Assembly (NCBI GenBank): GCA_041306005.1
Contig: JBFYKJ010000065.1
Coordinates: forward strand, 1-7,578
DNA: 7,578 nt
Source of the DNA: JBFYKJ01 sp041306005
GTDB lineage: Archaea > Altiarchaeota > Altiarchaeia > JAFGQM01
Reading direction: 5' to 3'
A program made the position numbers and the translations under genes. Shown in pieces: positions 1 to 4,768 of this stretch. Under the pieces are notes generated by a model. The model searched no databases and had not been told where the DNA came from. It saw only the letters and a list, made by a program, of their open reading frames with translations. Position 1 is the first letter of the stretch, and each line of letters starts with the position of its first letter.

Positions 1-3
1 ACG

Positions 4-246
4 TCATTTTAGCCCGTATCTCTTGTCAAAGTCCTCAATGCTGCCAATTCGGATGGACTTCTGCCGCATTATGCCTTGCGCCTTCTTGACATACTCAGGC
101 CTCAGCTCCGGCTGGAGCAGCGACTCCTCGTACTGCTGCGCCATCAGGTCGATGGCCTGGCTTTTGTCCTTTAGGTCATACTTGGCTTTCAGTATGTTCA
201 GCACCTGGTTCGTGCGCTCGTCTATGTTTATCATCGCCTGGACCAT
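4..246 (-). CDS. DUF2683 family small protein, possible ribbon-helix-helix antitoxin-like
   Basis: An 80-aa protein beginning MVQAMINIDERTNQVLN and ending with ...DFDKRYGLK; the pattern matches archaeal DUF2683 proteins. A short N-terminal strand (residues 4-8) followed by two helices (about 9-21 and 25-40) resembles a ribbon-helix-helix fold, as in many antitoxins, but DNA binding is not proven. The frame stays open upstream to a GTG at 333. I chose ATG 246 because the family similarity begins there and a TATATATA box lies 24 nt upstream, suggesting a leaderless message. The stop codon TGA (4-6) lies within ATGACGT, so a following gene on the same strand could start at position 7 with a 4-nt overlap. 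That would fit a two-gene toxin-antitoxin style cassette, but the partner is outside the window. Confidence 0.75.
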   Translation of the reverse strand: MVQAMINIDERTNQVLNILKAKYDLKDKSQAIDLMAQQYEESLLQPELRPEYVKKAQGIMRQKSIRIGSIEDFDKRYGLK

Positions 247-263
247 GGATATCACATTTATGC

Positions 264-275
264 GGTATATATACT
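264..275 (-). promoter_or_regulatory. TATA box for the DUF2683 gene
   Basis: Minus-strand AGTATATATACC is centred about 24 nt upstream of the ATG at 246, the usual archaeal distance from TATA box to transcription start, so the transcript would be nearly leaderless. A second AT-rich box (TTTTTATATC, 281-290) lies just upstream and may be an alternative promoter or the T-run of a terminator. Confidence 0.5.
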
Positions 276-285
276 GGATAGATAT

Positions 286-320
286 AAAAACAGGTGCCCC
301 AGATATTGAATCGCATGGGG
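286..320 (-). terminator. Possible terminator after the 110-aa gene
   Basis: Immediately after the stop codon at 324-326, the minus strand reads CCCCA, a 14-nt loop, TGGGG, then CACCTG and a run of five T (286-290). The stem is only 5 bp. Archaeal termination relies mainly on T-runs, so this is tentative, and the T-run also overlaps a TATA-like sequence. Confidence 0.3.
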
Positions 321-323
321 ATT

Positions 324-656
324 TTAGTCCCACATATACATCAGTGCAAGTTCTTTGGCCGTGACCCTGTGCTTTGACCCACTAGACTCCAGCCAATAGT
401 TTATTCCTTCAGCGTTCTTTTCTAAGATAGGGCCGTTTAGCTTCATCCAATAGGCCACGCGCGCCTTGCGGGTCGGCATATCCTCTTTAAGGCGCTCGTG
501 TATCCGCTTTGCGGTCTTGTCTCTCCTGGCCGGCAGCCAGGTCAAGAAGGCTTCTGCAGCATCGTGACCCTCGTTTTTTACCGCCAGCTGCGCTATATCA
601 TTTACCTTTCTTTCAAACGGCGACATCCTGGGTTCGTGCGGCTTTGGCTTTTCCAC
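324..656 (-). CDS. Hypothetical basic 110-aa protein
   Basis: I do not recognise a family. The protein is soluble, rich in Lys, Arg and Glu and probably mostly helical, with no signal peptide, no membrane segment and no cysteine. Visible features are a basic stretch ARRDKTAKRIHERLKED around residues 43-59, aromatic residues in AYWMKLNG (68-75) and INYWLESSGSKHRV (85-98), and a C-terminus ending ALMYMWD. The longest frame starts with GTG at 656. An internal ATG at 626 (MSPFERKV) would give 100 aa, and I cannot decide between them; the GTG has only a weak T-rich box about 27 nt upstream. It sits alone between nadX and the DUF2683 gene, all on the same strand, with 42 bp to nadX. The coding call rests on the open frame, its place in a co-oriented gene string and plausible composition. 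Confidence 0.6.
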   Translation of the reverse strand: MEKPKPHEPRMSPFERKVNDIAQLAVKNEGHDAAEAFLTWLPARRDKTAKRIHERLKEDMPTRKARVAYWMKLNGPILEKNAEGINYWLESSGSKHRVTAKELALMYMWD

Positions 657-698
657 GGGTTACCCAATTGGTTTAAGGAGAAAAACAGGCCGAAGAAC

Positions 699-1460
699 TC
701 ACCCTATCACTACCGCTTCCTTAAACCCCCTTATCGCCGACACCGCGCTCATCGCGGCGAGGTAGGAGGTCTTCGGGTTGTCGGGCGAAGGGACGTTGTC
801 GACGCGGATATTCATCTCGCCAAAATCGCCTCTGATCATTATCTCATGCCTATTCGTCTTAACCGCCGGGTCCGCGACGACGCGCACCTTGGTCTTGTCA
901 AACCCTACCCCGGCCAGCGACAGCGTGGCAGCAACGTTCACGTTCTTCGGGAACTTCTTGACAGCTTCCTTTGCAGGCCCGTCAAAGAGGATCGTCCTTT
1001 CCTTAACCTCAACCCCTAGCCCGGCCGGGGATTTCGTCGATGTGAGCGTGACTTCGCTTATCCCCCCGACGCTCGCGGACTTGAGCCCGTCAAGCCCTGT
1101 TATGGCGCCCGACGGGAGGACCAGTTTCGCCCCCGTCTTCTCAGCCAGTTTCCTTAGACTCTCAAACAATTTCGTATCGGCAAACGCCCCGATGCTCATA
1201 ACCATCATGCTCTGTCCTTTCTTCAAAAACATTTCGGCGTACTGCTTGACCGCTTCCTGCGATGCGGCCTCGACGACGAGGTCCAGCTTCGGGAACTCCT
1301 CGGGCTTAAGGAACTTGCACTTGCACTCCTTCGCGAACTTCTTAGCCGCGCCCCCATAAGCGTCGTAGACGCAGGCTATCTCGTATTTGGGCTTTCCCTT
1401 AGACGCATGCTCGGCTATCACCCGCGCGATGTTCCCCGCGCCTATGAGGCCTATTTCCAT
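699..1460 (-). CDS. nadX: L-aspartate dehydrogenase (NadX)
   Basis: A 253-aa NAD(P)-dependent L-aspartate dehydrogenase. The reaction makes iminoaspartate/oxaloacetate from aspartate, and in NAD biosynthesis iminoaspartate feeds quinolinate synthase. The Rossmann fold opens with MEIGLIGAGNIARVIAEH (GxGxxA, residues 7-12). The central VVEAASQEAVKQYA (62-75) and SGAITGLDGLKSA (117-129) are family blocks. The catalytic-type His lies in NRHEIMIRGDFGE (His205), and the dimer/cofactor motif NPKTSYLAAMSAVSAIR is at 228-244. Length is normal for the family. The frame extends to a GTG at 1493 that overlaps the glycosylase stop as GTGA, but I start at ATG 1460 because the Rossmann strand begins there. 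A T-rich box (1481-1489) lies 25 nt upstream of that ATG. No nadA or nadC is present in the window. Function confidence is high; the start is less certain. Confidence 0.9.
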   Translation of the reverse strand: MEIGLIGAGNIARVIAEHASKGKPKYEIACVYDAYGGAAKKFAKECKCKFLKPEEFPKLDLVVEAASQEAVKQYAEMFLKKGQSMMVMSIGAFADTKLFESLRKLAEKTGAKLVLPSGAITGLDGLKSASVGGISEVTLTSTKSPAGLGVEVKERTILFDGPAKEAVKKFPKNVNVAATLSLAGVGFDKTKVRVVADPAVKTNRHEIMIRGDFGEMNIRVDNVPSPDNPKTSYLAAMSAVSAIRGFKEAVVIG

Positions 1461-1480
1461 TGTAAGATTATCAGCTGGCG

Positions 1481-1489
1481 GGAAAAAAG
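1481..1489 (-). promoter_or_regulatory. Weak TATA-like box upstream of nadX
   Basis: Minus-strand CTTTTTTCC is centred about 25 nt upstream of the chosen nadX ATG at 1460, inside the gap and overlapping the GTG alternative start. It is a poor TATA match, so co-transcription with the upstream glycosylase gene is equally possible. Confidence 0.2.
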
Positions 1490-1882
1490 TCACTCTATGA
1501 AGAGCGGATGCGGTTCGGGCGTCGTGACTTTGCCAAGCTCCTTAAACCTTACAGGGTCCCTTTTCTTCAGCTTGCTTTTTAGATGGTCAAACTCCCATAT
1601 TAACTGCGCGCGCACAGTCTTCATCTTCCCGCGCGCAGCCTTCCCAATCTTGGCCTTGTCAAAACAGTAGCCCCGCGCGCAGGACTCCTTGTACACGCCG
1701 GCCAGGTAGGCATTGATGTACCCCACCGGATCTTTGGTTTCTTTAAATCTATTAAGCTCCGGGTGATGGGTGTAACCCTTGGTCATTCCCTCAAGCACCT
1801 TCTTGGCAAGCAGGGCTTCCCGCCAAACAGCTACGAGCCCCTTGGGATCCAGGTATTTGGGGTGGATAGTCCAGAGTCTCAT
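1490..1882 (-). CDS. Pyrimidine dimer DNA glycosylase (T4 endonuclease V-like, Pyr_excise)
   Basis: A 130-aa protein beginning MRLWTIHPKYLDPKGLVAVW, typical of cellular Pyr_excise proteins related to T4 endonuclease V. Such enzymes cut the glycosyl bond of UV-induced cyclobutane pyrimidine dimers and then nick the DNA. The WRE motif at residues 20-22 lines up with YRE of the phage enzyme, placing Glu22 at its catalytic Glu23. Another family block is THHPELNRFK (38-47). Length is close to the 138 aa of the T4 enzyme. The phage enzyme uses the N-terminal amine of Thr2; here residue 2 is Arg, so the nucleophile is unclear. The start region is repeated several times upstream (1883-1972), which makes start choice less secure. 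I chose ATG 1882 because it is in frame with the conserved sequence. The stop overlaps a GTG of the nadX frame. Confidence 0.82.
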   Translation of the reverse strand: MRLWTIHPKYLDPKGLVAVWREALLAKKVLEGMTKGYTHHPELNRFKETKDPVGYINAYLAGVYKESCARGYCFDKAKIGKAARGKMKTVRAQLIWEFDHLKSKLKKRDPVRFKELGKVTTPEPHPLFIE

Positions 1883-1972
1883 CGTGCGCGGTCCAGAGTC
1901 TCATCGTGCGCAGTATAGGGCCCCATCAGGGCGGATAGCCAAGGTCTCATCGGGGCAAACTGGAGCCTCATC
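1862..1972 (-). repeat. Degenerate tandem array of the glycosylase start region
   Basis: On the minus strand, five units each begin with GATGAG or GATGGG, at 1972, 1951, 1927, 1905 and 1883 (spacings 21, 24, 22 and 22). The last two are nearly exact: 21 identical bases at 1869-1889 and 1891-1911, period 22, containing GATGAGACTCTGGAC. The last unit carries the real start codon of the glycosylase gene. The first three ATGs share one frame, and the fourth and fifth are each shifted by one base. This pattern suggests repeated slippage or duplication of the start region. Confidence 0.75.
1879..1971 (-). CDS. Possible 30-aa coupling ORF between tspO and the glycosylase gene
   Basis: A 30-codon frame starts at ATG 1971, which overlaps the tspO stop (TGATG), and ends with TGA at 1879-1881, which overlaps the glycosylase start (ATGA). 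It begins MRLQFAPMRPWLSALMG and ends in ...LDRAR. It is formed by a degenerate tandem repeat of the glycosylase start region: its MRLQFAP, MRPWLSA and MGPYTAH segments resemble the gene's own MRLWTIHP. It may pass ribosomes from tspO to the glycosylase gene, or be a by-product of repeat expansion with no peptide function. No family is recognised. Confidence 0.2.
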   Translation of the reverse strand: MRLQFAPMRPWLSALMGPYTAHDETLDRAR

Positions 1973-2438
1973 AGTTCAGCAGCCAGATGCTCAAATTCAG
2001 CACCGACGCGAAGCTCACCCAGCATATGTACGGCACCATGAGCCAGAAAGCCTTCTCCGACACCTTCCTGAAGTGCCACATGGTCAACAATATGGCCAGC
2101 CACAAAGCGAATATCTCGGCGAACGCGAAGAGCGGGTTCCTAAGGCCGAAGAATATCGCGGACCAGAGTATGTTCAGCGCCAGCTGGACCGCGAACATGT
2201 CCACGCCCGGCTTGACGCCCTTAGTCTTGTAGCCCTTCTCCCAGACGAGGTAGAGGGCGATGCCCATCAAGATGAACAGCGTCGTCCACGCGGGCGCGAA
2301 GACCCAGTTCGGCGGGTTGAAGAAGGGCTTGTTGATAGTCACATACCACGTAGGGATGGACTGTATGTTGAACACCGAGCCGGCGAGGCCCGCCCCCTGG
2401 CACACCGCCAGCGACAATATCAGCTTCAGCCAGTTCAT
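1971..2438 (-). CDS. tspO: TspO/MBR family tryptophan-rich sensory protein
   Basis: A 155-aa integral membrane protein of the TspO (peripheral benzodiazepine receptor) family, which binds porphyrins and related ligands and is tied to oxidative and light stress in bacteria. Five membrane helices fit residues about 4-23, 47-66, 81-99, 102-123 and 130-152. Family residues are present: WY (31-32), NKPFFNPPNWVFAPAW (36-51), QLALNILWS (85-93), PYICW (136-140) and LNLSIWLLN at the end. Length matches the family. ATG 2438 is chosen because the first helix begins there and a TATA-like GCTTTTTAG lies about 26 nt upstream, overlapping the end of the SOUL gene. It sits next to a SOUL heme-binding gene, so a shared role in tetrapyrrole handling is plausible but not shown. 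Confidence 0.93.
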   Translation of the reverse strand: MNWLKLILSLAVCQGAGLAGSVFNIQSIPTWYVTINKPFFNPPNWVFAPAWTTLFILMGIALYLVWEKGYKTKGVKPGVDMFAVQLALNILWSAIFFGLRNPLFAFAEIFALWLAILLTMWHFRKVSEKAFWLMVPYICWVSFASVLNLSIWLLN

Positions 2439-2459
2439 GTATATTATAAGCGCCCTGAG

Positions 2460-2468
2460 CTAAAAAGC
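2460..2468 (-). promoter_or_regulatory. TATA-like box for tspO
   Basis: Minus-strand GCTTTTTAG is centred about 26 nt upstream of the tspO ATG, in the 31-bp gap after the SOUL stop. It shares the GCTTTTA core with the boxes before the SOUL, msrB and PIN genes. A leaderless start is predicted. Confidence 0.4.
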
Positions 2469-2469
2469 A

Positions 2470-3024
2470 TCACACCCTCACCATCACATCGTTCCTCGCA
2501 AGGAACCACGGGATCCAGGGCGGGTCGTAGCCGGCTGCGGTGACATTCCCTTTCGGCGCGAGCTTCTCCTTCTTCATCCAGGCCAAAAGCTCCCTTGTCT
2601 TTCCCTCGACCTTCTTCTCGTTGAAGAACCCCGAGAACCTTATGGCCGCAACCCTCTGCGCCGTCAGCTTCTTTATCTCGATTGCCCTGTTGTTTGGCTC
2701 CGGGAGTGTCTCGAGAGTGTATTTTCTCGGCATTATAAACGAAACCGAATAGGCCCCTTCCTTTTTGGCCTCGATGCTGACCGGGGCCGTCATGCTTATC
2801 TTCTCGGACTTTCGTTCTATGCCGACAGGCGCCGTCATCGCTATCTTGGACCTTGACTTGTTGTTCCCGAAAATGAAATCGGCCAATATGCCAAAGCCCC
2901 CATTGGCGGCGTCCTTGAAGCTGTCCGATTTGACATCCGTCCGGGCGACTATGCACCCCGGGTATTCGCGCAGCTCCAGTTTCCCCTCTTTTTTCACGAC
3001 TTTGTAATCGGGCGTCTCGACCAT
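2470..3024 (-). CDS. SOUL family heme-binding protein
   Basis: A 184-aa cytosolic protein of the SOUL/HBP family, whose members bind heme or other porphyrins. Recognised blocks are YKVVKKEGKLELREYP (7-22), FIFGNNKSRSKIAMTAPV (50-67), a second EKISMTAPV (74-82), VSFIMPRKYTLETLPEPNN (94-112), VAAIRFSGF (125-133), and a C-terminal DPPWIPWFLARNDVMVRV (167-184). There is no signal peptide. Length is normal for the single-domain form. ATG 3024 is supported by a TATA-like box 24 nt upstream and by family similarity from the first residues. It lies between msrB and tspO with gaps of about 31-33 bp, each with its own candidate promoter. Ligand and role in an archaeon are unknown; the neighbouring TspO suggests tetrapyrrole binding or protection from oxidative damage. 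Confidence 0.92.
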   Translation of the reverse strand: MVETPDYKVVKKEGKLELREYPGCIVARTDVKSDSFKDAANGGFGILADFIFGNNKSRSKIAMTAPVGIERKSEKISMTAPVSIEAKKEGAYSVSFIMPRKYTLETLPEPNNRAIEIKKLTAQRVAAIRFSGFFNEKKVEGKTRELLAWMKKEKLAPKGNVTAAGYDPPWIPWFLARNDVMVRV

Positions 3025-3043
3025 GTGATATAAACCCGAGGGC

Positions 3044-3053
3044 GTATAAAAGC
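3044..3053 (-). promoter_or_regulatory. TATA box for the SOUL gene
   Basis: Minus-strand GCTTTTATAC is centred about 24 nt upstream of ATG 3024, so transcription would start at or next to the start codon. It lies in the short gap after the msrB stop. Confidence 0.5.
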
Positions 3054-3057
3054 GGGC

Positions 3058-3429
3058 TCAACCCTTCTTTAGCTCCAGCGCGAGCGAGTTGATGCAGTAG
3101 CGTTTGCCCGTTGGCATTGGCCCGTCGTCGAACACGTGGCCCAGATGGCCTTTGCACTTGCTGCAGACGGCCTCTATCCTGATGCCGTCCTTGTCCGGTT
3201 TGAGCATGGCGCCCCTCAGCTTTTCCCAGAAGCTCGGCCATCCCGTCCCGGAATCGAATTTTGTTTTTGAGTCGAACAGAGGGTTCCCGCAGGCGGCGCA
3301 GACGTAAGTCCCATCCGCCTTCTCGTGCACGTACTTTCCCGAGAACGGCGGCTCAGTGCTGCATTGCCTTAGGACATGGTACTGGGCCGGGGCCAGTTTC
3401 CCCTTAAAATCGTCCTTAATTTTGTCCAC
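3058..3429 (-). CDS. msrB: Peptide-methionine (R)-S-oxide reductase MsrB
   Basis: A 123-aa enzyme that reduces methionine-(R)-sulfoxide in proteins back to methionine. The zinc-binding pairs CAAC (Cys44, Cys47) and CSKC (Cys89, Cys92) are both present. The active site is RYCINSLAL with Cys112 as the nucleophile. Other family signatures are QYHVLRQCSTEPPFSGKY (16-33), FDSGTGWPSFW (58-68) and GHLGHVFDDGPMPTGKRYC (94-112). Position 62, where some MsrB proteins carry a resolving Cys, is Thr, so another thiol (for example Cys23) or an external reductant would be needed. The start is GTG at 3429; a GCTTTTAGT box 25 nt upstream fits a leaderless message. It lies downstream of the thiolase gene with a 56-bp gap and its own candidate promoter, so it need not belong to the mevalonate operon. 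Confidence 0.95.
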   Translation of the reverse strand: MDKIKDDFKGKLAPAQYHVLRQCSTEPPFSGKYVHEKADGTYVCAACGNPLFDSKTKFDSGTGWPSFWEKLRGAMLKPDKDGIRIEAVCSKCKGHLGHVFDDGPMPTGKRYCINSLALELKKG

Positions 3430-3449
3430 ACTAGGTTATGGGCGTTGGC

Positions 3450-3458
3450 ACTAAAAGC
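3450..3458 (-). promoter_or_regulatory. TATA-like box for msrB
   Basis: Minus-strand GCTTTTAGT is centred 25 nt upstream of the GTG start at 3429, in the gap after the thiolase stop. It matches the GCTTTTA core seen before neighbouring genes and supports the GTG start. Confidence 0.4.
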
Positions 3459-3485
3459 CTCCGGGCTCGGGTCTTGCCAATTGGC

Positions 3486-4640
3486 TTACTTAGAAAGTAT
3501 GTGCACTATCGCCGTCGCGCCGCTCCCGCCGACGTTGTGGGTCAGGCCCAGCTCGCATTCCACCTGCCTCTTCTCGGCCTGCCCCCTGAGCTGCCACGCG
3601 ACTTCGACAGCCTGTTTTATCCCGGTCGCCCCCACCGGGTGCCCGCAGGCCTTCAAGCCCCCGGACGTGTTTACCGCCACCTGCCCGCCCCTCTTTGTCA
3701 GGCCGTCTTCGGTCGCCTTCCCGCCATGCCCCTTCTTGAAGAAACCCAAATCCTCTATCGCGAGTATCTCGGCAATAGTGAAGCAGTCGTGGACCTCGGC
3801 GACATCTATTTCCTCGGGCTTCACCTTCGCCCTGCTGAAGGCCTGTGCGGCCGCCGCCTTTGTCGCGGCCAGTTCCGTAAGCGACTTCCTGTCGTGCAGG
3901 GACAGCGCGTCCGAAGCCTGCGCCGACGCCAGTATCTTTATCGGCGTGTCCGTATACTTCCTCGCGACGTTGTCCCTCGCGAGGATTACGGCAGCCGCCC
4001 CGTCCGTGACGGGCGAGCAGTCGAGAAGCTTTAACGGCTCCGCAACCGGCGCGGACATCATCACCTGCTCAATCGTGACCTTGTATTGGTACTGCGCATA
4101 AGGGTTTAGCGCCCCGTTGTCATGGTTCTTCACCGCGACGGCGGCCATCTGCTGTTCGGTGGTCCCGAAATCGTGCATGTGCCTCCTCGCTATCAGCGCG
4201 TAAAGCGCCGGGAACGTCGCCCCGAGCGAGCTCTCCCAGGTGGTGTCCGCGGCGCCGCCGAGCGTCGTAGTCACCTGCGAGGTGTCCACATCAGACATCT
4301 TCTCGACCCCGCCGGCGATGACCACGTCGTGCTCCCCCGAGAGTATGCTTAGTATCGCCTGCCTGAGCGCAAGACCGCCAGACGAGCACGCCGCCTCGAC
4401 GCGCGTCGCGGGTATCGGGGTGAGCCCGCTCTGGTCCGCAATCAGCGCGCCTATGTGCTCCTGCCCGGTCAGTCTCCCGGCGCTCATGCAGCCGCCGTAT
4501 ATCGCATCGATGTCCGGGCCATCCACCCCCGCGTCTAGTATCGCCTTGACCCCCGCTTCCGCCATGAGGTCGCGAAGGCCCTTGTCCCAGCGCTCGCCGA
4601 ACTTCGTCATCCCGACGCCGATAATGGATACTCCCGTCAT
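3486..4640 (-). CDS. Archaeal acetyl-CoA C-acetyltransferase (thiolase, SCP2-like)
   Basis: A 384-aa thiolase that condenses two acetyl-CoA into acetoacetyl-CoA, the first step of the mevalonate pathway for archaeal isoprenoid lipids. The acyl-accepting Cys85 is in VEAACSSGG (81-89). The SCP2-type block AEVHDCFTIAEI carries His284, and GGLKACGHPVGATG (328-341) carries His334. The C-terminus THNVGGSGATAIVHIL replaces the CxGGG motif of bacterial FadA-type enzymes, as expected for this subfamily. Full length. It follows HMG-CoA synthase on the same strand after a 119-bp gap holding a 25-bp-period repeat. I see no good TATA box just upstream, so it is probably read from the HMG-CoA synthase promoter. 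In many archaea a DUF35 zinc-ribbon/OB protein that bridges the two enzymes is encoded next; here msrB is found instead. Confidence 0.93.
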   Translation of the reverse strand: MTGVSIIGVGMTKFGERWDKGLRDLMAEAGVKAILDAGVDGPDIDAIYGGCMSAGRLTGQEHIGALIADQSGLTPIPATRVEAACSSGGLALRQAILSILSGEHDVVIAGGVEKMSDVDTSQVTTTLGGAADTTWESSLGATFPALYALIARRHMHDFGTTEQQMAAVAVKNHDNGALNPYAQYQYKVTIEQVMMSAPVAEPLKLLDCSPVTDGAAAVILARDNVARKYTDTPIKILASAQASDALSLHDRKSLTELAATKAAAAQAFSRAKVKPEEIDVAEVHDCFTIAEILAIEDLGFFKKGHGGKATEDGLTKRGGQVAVNTSGGLKACGHPVGATGIKQAVEVAWQLRGQAEKRQVECELGLTHNVGGSGATAIVHILSK

Positions 4641-4693
4641 ATTTCGTTGCCCTTGTGTTTTCTTGATTGTTATTGTGTCACTTCAGGTCTTCG

Positions 4694-4768
4694 GTCTTGT
4701 CTAAGCGATTCCTGGCGTGTCTTGTCTAAGTGTTTCTTGGCGTGTCTCGTCTAAGCGAATCATATCCC
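4694..4768. repeat. Three-unit tandem repeat, 25-bp period, in the thiolase leader
   Basis: Units at 4694-4718, 4719-4743 and 4744-4768 each contain GTCTAAGYG, at 4699, 4724 and 4749. Units 1 and 2 also share GTCTTG at the start and TGGCGT at the end. Unit 3 diverges after GTCTAAGCGAATC and overlaps the last codons of the HMG-CoA synthase gene. There are no spacers, so it is not a CRISPR array. Related single copies lie at 5853 and 6002. Confidence 0.8.

Noticed and set aside
247..333. A 29-residue N-terminal extension of the DUF2683 protein from GTG 333
   Set aside because: It would overlap the end of the preceding gene and run through the TATA boxes; family similarity begins at ATG 246.
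2444..3241. A 265-aa minus-strand open frame over the SOUL and msrB genes
   Set aside because: It is out of frame with two clearly recognised proteins, is rich in Arg, Gly and Gln with no family resemblance, and spans the gap with their promoter; a GC-rich shadow frame.
3376..4101. A 241-aa plus-strand open frame opposite the thiolase gene
   Set aside because: Antisense to a confident thiolase with all catalytic residues; its length reflects GC-rich codon bias, not a gene.
4694..4768. Tandem repeats considered as a CRISPR array
   Set aside because: The 25-bp units are directly adjacent, diverge from each other and have no unique spacers or nearby cas genes.
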